From: Apus apus | Lineage: Eukaryota > Chordata > Aves > Apodiformes > Apodidae | Direction: 5' to 3' | Assembly: GCF_020740795.1 (NCBI RefSeq) | Contig: NC_067282.1 | Span: forward strand, 149,840,858 to 149,904,857 | DNA length: 64,000 nucleotides | Part shown: positions 11,909 through 24,470 of the stretch, piece after piece | How positions within the stretch are numbered: position 1 is the stretch's first letter | Layout: every line of letters starts with the position of its first letter | Made by a program: the position numbers and the translations under genes | The notes under the pieces: model-generated | The model's input: the letters and a program-made list of their open reading frames with translations, nothing else | What the model was told of the DNA's origin: nothing | The model's database searches: none

Positions 11909-14900
11909 TTTAAAACCAAAAAAACAAATTTCTCACCACTGTTTATTGGCTTGTCAGCACTTTGCAGACCTGTATTTTGGTGATAGTCACAGTATGAGAC
12001 TTGGGTAGTTTAGGTGCAGCTCTCACTTTCAAGCTATAGAGCTGTAAAGAGATTGCCCATGCTTAAGGATAAAACAGGAGTGGAGAGGCACAAAGATATT
12101 TAAACTTGTATTCCTGCCTTTCAGTCTAAATGCAATTATTACTGTAATTATGTAGTGTGCAGTTCACAAGAGAAATTCTTAATTTCACCATTTTTTATCT
12201 GTTTAAAATTTGCAGCAACACAGACGAAGTGAGATATTTATCATAAATACTAGAATTTAGTATAATTACTGCACAGTAAAATATAAGAAATGCACAGTGT
12301 TGCAAGGGCATCTTTTTAAACTCCTGGTGTATTTTCTTCAAATTCCTTCTCAGTAATGTGTTCACAGATAAGATAGTTGAGATTTCATCTGTCGGGAAGT
12401 AGGTGGACTTGTGTGTGTTCAAGTGACTCTTGTGTTTCTAGTACAATATTACTACCCATCAATGTCTTTTCAGACACAGAAGGGCATGGTGTCAAGAAGA
12501 ATCTGTTGCGTTGAGTAATTCAAGGTAATTCAAAGCAATCACTGTGTAATGTCAGTAATGTTACTCATGATTCTTGTGGGAGCATGAATGAGTTGAGGGT
12601 TCTTTTGTACAAAGACTATATTCTTATAGATATTGTGTTGGGATATATGCAATTAAAACCACAACTAAGCTGTATCTGGAAGGAAGATGCCTTGCTGTTT
12701 TATTTTTAGGTATGTTGGAAATATTTTCTATTTGTTTTGGCTGGGTAATTAAGTGTAAGTAGTGAAGTAAAAGGAAGGAGAGAAGGAAGGGAACCTGTTC
12801 AAATGCCACAGTCAATGGAGTATGTAAGGAATCTCCCAGTGTCCCTATTTGAACTTTGTATTTAAAAAAACAAAACAGTACTCAAAACCCCCCAAAAAGC
12901 AAACCAAAGCAAAACATAGAACATAAATAGAAACAGTACAACTTCTGTCATTATAGAGCAGTGAATAACACCTGAATTGTACCACCTGGAAAGCACACCA
13001 GGCCCATCTGGTTTGTATCAGCTTGGAGGATATTGCGTTCTGGAGTCTAGGTATCATCCAGGCAAAGGTGTGAAGAGGAGTTAATTGGAGAAGCAGTGTA
13101 AGAAATAAGATAAAAGACTTGTCTTAGCAGAGGAACATTATCCATGTAGTCTTAACCTGCTCTTAGAACTAAAGAGAATGTGTTATTAGCCTTTCTCTCT
13201 GGTGGGCCAGTCCTGCCACTTTCACTGAGCCTGCATGTACAGACACGTTGAGAAGAGCCTGCTTTGTGCAGGTGTCAGTACGGGAACCATACCTTGCTTT
13301 AATCCTGCTCATGCTCTCAACAAGAGCCTTCAAGGGGACAGAAGGTGTGTTGGCCTTGTCCTGGCTCCCAGCCCAGGGGCAAATCCCTTTCTGAGCAAGT
13401 GATGTTAGATTGTCAACACGATACAACATTCAACAAAAACCCGTGGCGTATTTTCGCAGTTCTCTTGCATATGGACTAAATCAGACTGCAGAGTCCATTT
13501 GACATGAGATCAGCTTCAATCATTCAGATTAACAAATAACATTTACCTGTAATTTTTCTTCATGTATTTCTCTAAAGGATTAGCAATGTGGGTTTTTCTG
13601 TAGGAAGACTGGGTATCTGTTTAGCACAGGTGCAATTCTGACACTCTGGAAAAGGCCAATGACCTGCATTTACAGTAAACAAAGAAAAAAGGCCTGGAGG
13701 CAGGGAGTAGTGTGTTTGCATGACAGAACTGAAATGTAACCCTGCCTTTTGAACATGGCTAGGCTTCTGGCAAGGTCATAGAGAGCTGTGAAATATTATG
13801 GCACTGAAAAGCCACCCTGAGAGGCATGCTTCCATTTCCTTACAGGAATACTGCCAGAGGGCAGCGTTTTAAATCTAGTGATGACACAAATCAAATGTCC
13901 TTTTCCTACCTGAGGTACTTGCTTAGAAGCCAACATCCTCTTTGTTTTAAGAAAATGTTGAATCCTGGCCTATCTTAGTGCTACAATGAATGGGTTATTT
14001 TCATTAAAGCATTCGTTTCTGAAAACATTTCTACTGGACAACAGAGTTTATAGTGCAAGTGATACTGAAAAGCCCATACTGTTCTACCATTTCCAAAGGT
14101 TGTTTAAAAGGCAGAAAGGGTCTCTGGATTATATGACCTGAAATGAATTTTATGTACCTGGGGTGTTCTCCAATAATCTTTTCCTCACACCCATACCTCC
14201 CATCTGAGCTATGGCACGTATTTTAGAAAGACATTTCGTTATGACTGGAAAAGATCTCAGCCCTTCATGAAATGCATTAGCTAACTCTTAGGTAATGCTA
14301 CAAAACCTGCAGCTTCAAACATTAACTCTTGATAGGCAAAGTCAGTGACAGAGGTGAAAGTAGGTGGATAGTTGCCCTGGCTTTTGAGCCATTGTGGTGC
14401 TGATCCTGCTCCTGGTGTAAAACACAGTCCAGGTTTGTTCTCACTCCGTTCTGTCTGGAATGGTCCACCTGTACATTCATCATGCTTTGAAAATGACCAC
14501 TGTTTTTTGAAGCTTCAGGGTAGGCCAGCAAAGATACAAAGGCTGACTTGAAAATGCACACTGACATAATTGCTGCTGGTTTCTGACTCAGCAGAGACAT
14601 AGATGTGTTTCTCAGACTGGAGGACGTTGTGTCAGTTACTCACGCTTCTGAGGCAGTTTGGCATGAAAGACTGAACAGGGTGGAAACTTTCACTTTGAGC
14701 AAAAGAACAGTTTTAACAGAGCCTACATGCCTGTACATTTTCACATCTGTCTGTCCTTCCCACAGCTCTCCCAACCCAAATATTCAGCTCCACTTGATGG
14801 CAAAAAAGGAAATTCAGTTAACTGTGAAGACATGTTTTTAGAAAAAAAATTATAACTATGGAGCTCTTGAAAAACAATGTGGGAAAAGTCAAAGACCCTC

Positions 14901-15893
14901 CAGTTGCTGCAGAGGATGATCCTAAAACAGCAGGATATTTTAGAGGAAAAACATGGATCACAACACGATGCCTTTATACTGCCAAAAGTCCTTGTCTTTT
15001 GTCCACCTCTTCTCCTTGGCAAGTGGGAGGCAAACTGGAGGATGCAGCACATACGTGGCACAGCCAAGAGGGATTTTCAGCTTCCCAATTAAAGCAGTGT
15101 ATAGGGTCCATCAGGTAAGCCAATATCCATGTAAACATCTAGCAATAGCTACACAGGGGGCAATCAGAGCATCCCCTTTGCATTCGTTTATCTGAGGCAG
15201 GTGCTCATTGTGAAGGCCAGAACATTGCTGCAACGAGCAGAAATGTGCAAAATGTTGCAGATTTTTTTGAAAATGCTCATGTTCAGCTTGAGAACCTCAC
15301 ACTTCATGAGAAAGCCTCTCTTTGGGCGAAGAAAGCAGTTTTCCTCCCATGCTTGCACAGATGTATTTTCTTGATCTGACGTGACTTGCAACCACAAGAG
15401 AGCACTCTTCCCTTTGAAGATCTCTCGGCTTCCCCCGAAAGCTAGACATGCCATGTAAGTTTTGCAAACTGCTTGCGAGCTGTTGCAGTTAAACCAGAGC
15501 AGCCGAAACAACAAAGCTTGCAGTTGTCTTTTGGATTTCATTGTGAAAAGCCTTTGGGTAGTTTTCAGATGACAGAAGATCCTTGGTTCCTGAAAGGGAG
15601 GAGTTCTGCCAAAACTTTGAAGATCCCTGTAAACTTTGCAAATTACCCATCTTTTGGAGACAATTATATCAAACGATATCATGGATTACAGTACATGAGA
15701 AGTGTTTAGAGCCTGGAAGATTATTTATGTTTGGCATTAACTCTTATGGTCATAATTTCAAGCGGGGAGAAAAGGAATACACAGGAACCCTCTTATTATC
15801 TTTTGAAATATGAAGATCAGAGGAACAGAAGGGTTTAAAGTGTGGAGTGATGGTCCTCAAAACCTGTCTGCAAATTAGCTGACATCCTACATC
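11909..15893. other. Spacer upstream of ASCL4
   Basis: About 4 kb with no recognised exon. It is AT-rich, with homeodomain-type TAAT/ATTA motifs clustered near 12130-12155. It may contain ASCL4 control elements, but nothing is assigned with certainty. Confidence 0.5.
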
Positions 15894-15901
15894 TATAAAA
15901 G
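15894..15901 (+). promoter_or_regulatory. TATA box, probable ASCL4 promoter
   Basis: TATAAAAG, a consensus TATA box, lies 232 nt before the ASCL4 ATG on the same strand. Transcription would start at about 15920-15930, giving a leader of about 210 nt. No CpG island is present here, which fits a tissue-restricted gene. Confidence 0.6.
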
Positions 15902-15929
15902 CAACAAGGCTCAGAGCTGATTTCCAGGC

Positions 15930-15955
15930 ATGGAGTGGACTTCATGAGTCGTTAG
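15930..15955 (+). other. Two overlapping mini-uORFs in the predicted ASCL4 leader
   Basis: ATG GAG TGG ACT TCA TGA (15930-15947) and ATG AGT CGT TAG (15944-15955) lie just after the expected start of transcription. They could reduce translation of the main frame if the leader includes them. The sequence is certain; inclusion in mRNA is inferred from the TATA position. Confidence 0.4.
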
Positions 15956-16132
15956 CAGTGCTTTGGGATCTGTTTTTTCACACCGCAGGAGACAATTGCA
16001 GCCTGCAGGGCAGAGTACCTGTACAGATGTTTCCTCCTTGCTGGGACTGATACAAGATTTGGAAGCCAAATTCAGGAACTGACATTTTGCCAGGGAGAGA
16101 AAAAAAAAAAAACAAACAAAAAACCCAAAACC

Positions 16133-16699
16133 ATGGACAACAATAAAGATGATGATGGACGACTGACCAGGATCACATTTCCAGGAGCTGTGTCCCTGGC
16201 TAACAACCAGGTACATCCCCACGGGGTCCCCTTGAGAGAGCCCTTTGGGGTTCCCTTCCATCTGGACCCATCTTACTGGGAGCAAGCCTACGGTGGGCAC
16301 ACAGGTCGCATCTCCTACATCCCATTCCCTGGCTACGTGGGCATCTATGACTATTCCTTCGAGCCTGCCTTCATCCGAAAGAGGAACGAGAGGGAGAGGC
16401 AGCGGGTGCGCTGCGTGAACGAGGGCTACACACGCCTGAGAGAGCACCTGCCCAAGGAATTTGCTGACAAGCGCCTCAGCAAAGTGGAGACCCTGAGAGC
16501 TGCCATAAGCTACATCAAGCACCTGCAGAGCTTGCTGGACTGCCATCCCTTAGGGTCTAACAGTAAGGAAACGTTCTCCGCCAAGGAGCTTCCAGAAGCT
16601 CCCAGTCCTGGTCCCCCACGGGATTGCAACAGCGATGGAGAGTCTAAAACCTCTTCAGCTTCATCCCCTTACAGTGAATTTGAGGAAATGGGCAGCTAG
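16133..16699 (+). CDS. ASCL4: ASCL4, achaete-scute family bHLH transcription factor 4
   Basis: Intact single-exon gene of 188 codons encoding a class II basic helix-loop-helix factor. Such factors bind E-boxes as dimers with E proteins; ASCL4 is linked mainly to skin. The basic region (about residues 82-94, RKRNERERQRVRC) is followed by helix 1 (VNEGYTRLREHLP), a short loop with ADKRLSK, and helix 2 (VETLRAAISYIKHLQSLL, about 118-135). The C-terminal tail CNSDGESKTSSASSPYSEFEE matches the ASCL4 tail, and the pre-bHLH motif FEPAF(I)RKRNERERQR is characteristic of the ASCL3/4 group. The chosen ATG has a strong context (CCATGG) and follows a 13-A run. Its position between PRDM4 and RTCB agrees with the known location of ASCL4 in mammals. 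The N-terminal 75 residues are poorly conserved, rich in Tyr, Pro and Gly. No defect is seen. Confidence 0.96.
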   Translation: MDNNKDDDGRLTRITFPGAVSLANNQVHPHGVPLREPFGVPFHLDPSYWEQAYGGHTGRISYIPFPGYVGIYDYSFEPAFIRKRNERERQRVRCVNEGYTRLREHLPKEFADKRLSKVETLRAAISYIKHLQSLLDCHPLGSNSKETFSAKELPEAPSPGPPRDCNSDGESKTSSASSPYSEFEEMGS

Positions 16700-18060
16700 G
16701 AAATGGCCTCTCTGGAGACACAAGCCTTCAAGGTTGGATGAAAACCTAATCTGAAATGCTGGGGATTATTCTACAGATGAAAATGAATATCAGAAAAAGG
16801 AAAAACAGCTAGGGGGAAAAAAAAAAAAAAAGGTATTTTCAATCTGTCAAAAGACTTTAAACAATGTATGTACAAGACCTAAGGATGATTTCTAAGCAAA
16901 CAGATATCTCCCAGGTTGCTCCAGCTGTGTTACTAATTTTCCCTTGGATTGTTAAAACTGAAGCAACATTTACATTCTCCTTTTCATTCAGCTTTTATTC
17001 TGTTAATATATTTTATTTTGCCTTTCATTCAATGAGGCAGCAAAACCAGATAAATCCATTTTGGGAAATTCCCCTCCCCTTTCTCCTGCTTCCTCCTATA
17101 AGTTTTACTGTCTCTTTTACCTGACTGCTAACCTGAGATTCACAGAGTTGCAAACACTTGGACTGGGAAAGGTAAGATTTAGATAATTCGTCTTTCCCTA
17201 AAATTGCGTAAAAACTTACAGAAATGCCTCTATTTCTGCAAAGACAATTAAAAAAATATAAATAAGATTGTATTTGGGAATTTTTTTTTTTTTTTTTACA
17301 GCATCTTTTAAAGTGAAAGAAGCAACTCATACATTGGACACTGGCTATTTGGTGATTATTCAAAGGTTAATTTTCAGGAAAAGAAAATCTGACACTTTCT
17401 TTCTAATCAATGCTAGGAAGAGGGAAACAGAGCTCTGTAAAACTGCACCTTCAAAAGCAAAGCTCCACTCATTATACTGAAATAATGTTTCCAGTCTTTT
17501 TCATATTTTTATTTTTATTTTCTACAAAATAGACATGAGTCTTTGGACAGGTCAGAGTCTGTATGCCTAGACGTATGCTCTTTTAGTGGTTAGATACTGG
17601 TGTGTACAAAAAGGGTAATATTAAATATATCTGTTTACATCTGCATGAAAATGTAGTTATTTCTCCTTTTGTTTAGGATACTGTATTACTTTTTCAAAGA
17701 ATACACCTTTTACAATTAATATCCCAAAATCTATGCAATACCTATAATTTGGACTTAAAATAAAAATTTATCTGCATATTGCTCAAAAATCTTCCTTTCT
17801 CCAAGGCCAGATTTAAATAACTTTTAGCTATGTGCTTAAATCCCACTCTGAATGTGGGATAAACTCCTTCTTACCCATACATTTTCCACAGACCTTTCAA
17901 ACTTTTCTTTTTTTTTTGGCCTCATGTTGATGAAATGGTTTTGTATCTTTATTTTGTCTTGTTATGATGACTGAACACCTGAAAAAATGCTCCTGTATAA
18001 ATAAGAACAAACACTGATCAAATACCTCAAAACATGTCCATAAATTTCATTTAAATAAAA
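16700..18060 (+). other. Probable ASCL4 3' untranslated region
   Basis: AT-rich, non-coding, with several T-rich and AT-rich runs (for example 17281-17299) and ATTT-type motifs. Two AATAAA hexamers near its end suggest this is the 3' UTR. The extent is an inference. Confidence 0.4.
17759..17764 (+). terminator. Possible ASCL4 polyadenylation signal
   Basis: AATAAA lies about 1.06 kb after the ASCL4 stop. A second AATAAA lies at 18054-18059. Either could end the transcript; sequence alone does not decide. Confidence 0.35.
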
Positions 18061-21000
18061 AACTCAAATAATCCTGGCTGTGACTTGTTTGGTTTTTTTC
18101 ACTCTCAGTTGATAACAAATGGGACAGCACTATTTGCAGAAGTAATGAATTTTCAGGAAGAAGAAAGAAAAATGACAGGGAGTAAATATGAACTGCTACC
18201 CATGAAACCAAATATTAATTTAGATTTTTAAATCTAGATAACAAGCAGGTTTGTGCTGTGGGCATCCAATCAAAATTATTTGGAATAAAAATACTCTGCT
18301 AATTTCTAGCAGGCTGCTTTGAATATTTGTACATTTTTAGTTACTGAGTGCCTGCCTTTGGGTACCTGCAGTCCAAGTGTGGCTCTAGGTATTGCTGGAG
18401 CTCTGAGTCCAATTATTTTTTCTTAAATTACAGCAAATAACCTTGAAAAGAAACAAATTTATGCAAAGCACACACAGTTAAAAAATGGAAAAAGCCTAAA
18501 AAAGTTGTCCAAACAGCTTGCTACAGATTATTTGAAGCAGTGCTGTTAAAAGTGTTAGTGGCAGCCACAGGCTTCATTTTTTATTCTTTGCCTCGTAGCC
18601 AGCTTCCTTTTCTAATGACTATTTTGTTTCTCTAAGGGCTGTTACTTTAGCAGGGTCTGTTTCCCAGACCCAAAAAATAAGAGGTTTAGTTACCTGGGCA
18701 GTTCTGTCAAAGGATCCAGAGCTGAAACACTCCACTCATGTTTGGGTGTGTGTATTTGTTACCCAAAAAAGCAGGGAAGGGCAAGGCAGTGGTCTGAGTG
18801 TCTGATTTGGATCCTTTTTCTTTTTCCTTCCTTTTTTTTCTTCCCTTTGTGGTCTCTGATGAGAGATTCAGCCTCTCTCTGTGCCTCAGTTTTGAGATTT
18901 CTGGAAACATGGTGGTGCTGCTGGTAACTCTGTCAGTAAGCCTGAACTGCATTTCTCCCTGAAAGCAGAGATTATCTCTGTTATCTATGAAAAATACACA
19001 CTTCCTCAGAGTACCTGAAACTGATTCTGTGAAACATAAAGCTGTTTATAAAGCACTTCAAAGATGAAAAGCAGCTAGTATACGTTAAATGACAATAAAG
19101 AGCCAAATCAAACTGGGCCACTCAAAACTGACCAGAATGACACTTAGATTCTGGGCAGGAGGCATCAGATAATGCTCAAATAAATTTTTAGGTCAGACTA
19201 TCACAAAGGTTTGACCCCTACAGAGATACATCCTGGAGCCATAATCCTTTAATTTCCACATCCCAGAGAGATGTTGCAGTGTGCTAGTTAGACTGGCTGG
19301 AGAAGTGGACTGGGTCATGGCTTTGCACCCTTTCAGCTTCATCTCACATGGGATGTTCCTCAACGGGAGTCTAACCGAGTGGACAACACACCCTGGGCCT
19401 GTGCTTGGCCATTGCCACTGGCTGTCTCTTGCCATGTGAGACACAGATTCATCTGCTGCTCATCTAGATTAAACTGTTTTCTTTCTTGCATATCCTTAAT
19501 ACCATGCAGTCAGAACCAAATCTGGATTTTGTGAAATAAAATTAGTTTCTGGATGAAAAGGAAATTCTGTCTGTGGTAAAAATCTGTCACAAGTTGGAGA
19601 ACTCATGGGAAAGTTGTGCATTTTTATCTCCCACAGTTCCTGTTGTCATTCAACCCTCTTGCACACTTCTAGCACATGGAAGCTCAAGATTTTCCAAATA
19701 TGGATCAGTGCATCCTACAGGTATCAACAAAGGTTTCAAGTGAATGCTATGTTTCAAAAGCTTTCTTAAGCTGTTTCTGTCTAGACAAAGGCTTGCTTCA
19801 AAGCTTCTAAAGTGTGTCATTATCAGACTTTGAAAGCAGAAGATGATCCAACTTGTAACCCTGAGAATTAAAGTTTTGTTTTAATAAAAATGTTGTCCAG
19901 AAGAATTCTCTCCATGTGGCACAGCTACTATTTACAAGAAAGGCAAATGCTGATATCCCTAGGCAACCATGCTACAGCTTTATCAAACTCCTGCACACCA
20001 AATGCAGACACTTTAATCTTTCTATCGAATGTGAAAAAGCCACACATCTGAAGTCTTCCCTCTTCTGCCATTAAATTACAAATCCATTTGCTCCTTGATA
20101 TTATCAGCATTTTAAAGATGTGTAATCCTGGCCATGGGATTGCTTTTAATCCTCTAATAGCTATTTAGCTGATTTCTTTGTAAAAGCCCATCCACACGCC
20201 TTTCATGTTCAATTACCCAGTGTCAATAACATGGCCAAAGAAAACCAGAAGGCACTGTAGAAAAGTCATGTGCAGGCAGTAAAGCAATCAAGGCCAATTT
20301 ATCTCACTGGAATAAATGAACAGGGAATGTCTGCACAAAAATAAAGCATCTTTGAAAACATTTGTCGCCAGCGTACTCGGGAAGGAGGCAACACAAGATC
20401 CAAAAGATTTTGAAAAGAGACTCTCAAGTGGTACCAGTAGGAGGTCAAGCACAATAGCTGAGCAGGGTCTTGGTAAGTGTCTCCAAAACTGAGTCTAGGC
20501 AAATACATCTTCAGCAATTGCTCATCACTAGCAACCCTCAGTGTATAGATAAATGGCTACAGAGTAGGAGGTAAATTCATTATAAACAAAAGTGGAGAAG
20601 CAAAACAATAAGACTGCAGCTGTACTTAGCTCTTATGGAAGATTATCCAGCTGCAGATCTGGAAACCCTCTAAACACAAGGTGAGCATTATTCTCCACAC
20701 AGCAGAAGATGTGCTTGCAGGTAAAAATCTGCTAAAAATGCTCATTCATGTATTTGCCACATGATTTTTACAGATTTTTTTTCTACCTTACTGTGAACAC
20801 ATCCACTGACAGAACAATGGAAAAGTTGTTCATGTTGCCCTTGCTGGGAAAACAAAGTAGAGGAGTGAAGGTTTTTCTAGAGGCACATGTGTCTCTCTTC
20901 ATATCTCAGTGGATATGGTGGATGCAATGATGGATCCAACAGAGAGGGGTCACACTAGGATGGTGGTGAAATGAGCACAAACTGCCAAACATTTGCTTGG

Positions 21001-24000
21001 GATTCACAGCAGACTGTCAAGGTGGCACTGCTCAGAAGATACCCCAGGACTGGCTGATAATGTTATGACTCAGCTACCCTGAGACAAGAACCTTGGAAGT
21101 CAGTAGGAACTAACGTTAATTTAGTGTGCAACAGACTGGTAGTGCTTTTCATTAGTGAAGGGACCACCTCTTTTTGTCATCAGTGTGTCCTTCCCCCTAC
21201 CCACTCATATCCGCATTGCCCAATTAGTCCTCTGACCCTGAGGTCTGATTGGCACAGCAGGCATAGCTACCTGCTGAGCTGGAGACCCAGTACTCAACTG
21301 TGGTTGCATGGTGGTGGGCTTCTAGAGAAGTAGATGTTGGCAGGCTGGGAGAAGGGCTGTTTCTTCACTCTGGGAAGGAGATGCTTGCCCAGATGAGTGT
21401 TCAGATGGAAACTACCACTCTCTAAGTGTAGGATTTAACAGGTTCTGTTGTAGCATTCACATTTCAGTAGCCCTGCCCTCTTCTATTACTCAAAATTATT
21501 CACATTTAAAAAGCCAAGTCAAAGAGTGGGCCTGGGGAAAGACACAAGATGCTATCTGCAGTGCTGCAGCACTCAGCTCCACAGGAGGCTTACCACGAGG
21601 GTTTTGCAGATGCGAATCTCTCACTGAAATCAAATGAGCTTGGTTATCACCCTGGTTGCTGGAACTTGTCCCGAGCGTGCAACATGTACACAGCACCATG
21701 GCAGATACCTGAGTCTATGAAGGGTGTGGATAGCTGCCTCCACCAGGACTGGGCTGAGGATAAAGATTCAGAGCTCTAGCCTGGCAGTCAGGCACAGCCT
21801 CGGAAGAAAAACACTTTGCCCATCTTGGAAACCAAGTTGAAAAATGAAGTGAGCAACAACTAAAACCCAGCTCAAGAAATAATAGTATGGATGTGTTCAG
21901 AGACAGGGCTTATTGGGTACACTTCAGAGGCAAAGCACAAGAAATGGTTGGTTTTATTTGCTTCACTTTATTTGTCATGGCTCATACAAGGACCATTCTT
22001 TCCTAAGATGGTAGGTGCGTGTGTTCAAGCTGGAAAAAAGGCTGGGCTATCTACAACCTGGCCCTGGAGCAGAGCTCTGCTGCTGGGCTTTTCTAGGGAG
22101 GCCAGGAGCCTCTTGCAATCCCACACCTTGCAAATCCCAGACAAAGCCCATTAGCATTTTTTTATGTTTTTTTTTGGTCTGCTTTCCATTGGAAACAAAG
22201 CTTAGACTATGCTCTGTATGTGACATGTTCCATCTCCAAAAGCTTCTGAACCTCTGACGGATTTTCAGCCAACCTCCATAGGGAGAGTCTCAAAATGCTA
22301 ATACATCTTCTGTTTTGTTTGTTTGTTTTTCAAAATAGGCTTGGACAGAAGCATGTAGACCAGCCTAGGGCTTTTGGCTCTGGGTAATGTGCCATGGGGC
22401 TTCACACTGGCTCAGATTCCTGTGCCACCCAACTGCTGGAAGCCACAACCCCAAGGGCAGGCACAGAAAACAGGCAGTACATCTACTCTAGCCACCTCTA
22501 GTCTTAACTCAGTGTATTCATGTGGACTAAGGGGATTTGCAAACAAGGTAAGAACACCCATCTGTGAAGCTGGGTGGCTGAAGACTCTCATTCATTACCA
22601 CCACTACCTTTAGGAATGTCTGAAGGGGCCAATACCCCCAAAAGTGTGGGTTACAGGGGTGGGGAGCAGTCAGTAAGCCTGTATGCCACTGACTTCCCTC
22701 ACTCTTTTTCAAAAGCCTTGAAGCCAGTCTCCAGTGGGACTCACTGTTGTTTTGGAATGATCCTGCATTTGCTGAAGCACCAAGAGTAAAGTCTGTGTCA
22801 CTGAGGACCTCAGGTTTTATCAATTGTGTTTTTGCAGATGCAGACAAAGAAAAGTTATGTTGGTATGGATCATGCTTTTTAGCCAGGCTAAAAGAAGCTT
22901 AGGAGTCCATACATCTCTCTGCAAGTTTTCCCCTTGAAAATTTTTGAGACCCTTCAGCTCATGTCAGATATATGTGGAGACAGAGGTCTCAAGGACCTGG
23001 AATTCCTATAAGGTCCATGAACACTGGTGGCATCGTAGTAGAAAGAGAGGCCAAATTAGAGTCATTACAGAGGGGAAAGCTAACACTGAATTGTCTTTTC
23101 AGTTTGACACACTTGATGGCCATCCAGCCCATGGGTACCAGCCAGCCATCAGCAGAACACATGCTTTGTGCTAGTACAACATGCTGCCTCTGGCCTGTTT
23201 TCCTGGGGCCAAGGGATGAAAATAAGAGTCTTTTGAGGGAGTTTTGGATTTGGGAGGGGGAAGCTCAATGAATAGACTGTGAGAGGCTGAAGAGTTGAAA
23301 ATGTGGGGAAGATAGCGTCCAGTGAAGCCTGGGAGTCTGTAACACCAGTCCAAGCCAAGCTGAATTCACTGTGCTGCTCACAAAGCACCTTGCTTGCCCC
23401 CATGTACTTTGATGTGATTTAGTTCTGGGCATATAGAGCAGATGTTTGCGTTCCAGGGCCGTCAACCATTGACACTGAATCCTAACCAATCTCTTCCACT
23501 TGCATTGAGATTACAAAGAGAACAATTAGCTACAAACAAACAGAATTTTCACCTTTTCATGTATTTGCTTTATTGCCGGCATTATGTGATATTAGGCCGC
23601 TCTCTAGATGTAGCTTTTCTAAATCTAAGAAACACCAAAGAATTCCCAGGGAAACACTAAAGTGGAGGTGATGTGTGTGTCCTGACACTCAGAGGTGTTA
23701 AAGCTCACTGGTGCTTAATGAATGAACCTCATAATAAACTGTGCAATGTGTAAATGAAATAAGGCAGATGTACAAACACAGGCGTGTGTGTTGTGGTGTT
23801 TGTGCATGGGAGAAGAAGGAAGGATGGCAGGAGGGAGGGGGAAAAGAAAGTGGGTTTTCAGTGTGGCACACTGCTTGATATCAAATCAGCTGTGTGGCTG
23901 AAACAAGGGAAATAGGAACAAAGTAGGTATGACACCTGTGGGGAGGATTAATTCCTGCAAGAATAAAAAAATAAAAGATTAAAAAAGTCTATGTATTTGC

Positions 24001-24410
24001 AGGCAAACCCTGTGGAGATATAAATAGGTGGTGAGATTTTGCACAGCAGAAATGCTAAAGAGAACAAGCAAAGCAGTGACCAGGACTTAGAGGGAGCCAT
24101 AGGCAGGGCTGGAGAGAGGCATGACTCCCTCCCTTGCCCCACCACCAGCCAATGTGGGTGCTTTCCATTACTTAAAGTGCTTTCTTCCTTCCCCTGGCAT
24201 ATTTATCCTCCTTGACTAGGAGGGAGGAGTGCCTCTGCCCTGGGAGGGCTGGCTTTGCGTCTTCAGCCCAGGGGTGCCATGAGTTTAGGGAGGACTCATC
24301 TTTGCCTCTTGAGGCTTTGCTCACTTCAGGCATCCCTCAAAAGCTTGGTCACAGTCAGCTGCATTTGCTGTCTCTCTCACGAGGCAGAAATGAGAGGTGG
24401 GGCAGGCTGG
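18061..24410. other. Gene-free interval between ASCL4 and RTCB, part 1
   Basis: No coding exon, RNA gene or full-length repeat was recognised. Short open frames lack similarity and codon bias. A cluster of TAATCC/GGATT motifs sits near 20123-20153, and an AT-rich block with homeodomain-like motifs near 23490-23760. A purine-rich stretch lies at about 23805-23860. Confidence 0.55.
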
Positions 24411-24470
24411 ATCTGAACTACAGGGAGGTTCCTTCCAACCCCTAGGATTCTATGATTCTATGATTCTACA
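24411..24470 (+). mobile_element. CR1 LINE 3' tail
   Basis: The sequence AGGTTCCTTCCAACCCCTAG followed by GATTCTATGATTCTATGATT is the sense-strand 3' end of avian CR1 with two to three copies of the terminal 8-base repeat. Only about 60 bases are clear. Confidence 0.88.

Noticed and set aside
15911-16546. 211-codon minus-strand open frame opposite ASCL4
   Set aside because: Shadow of the ASCL4 coding sequence; the plus-strand frame encodes a clear bHLH domain.
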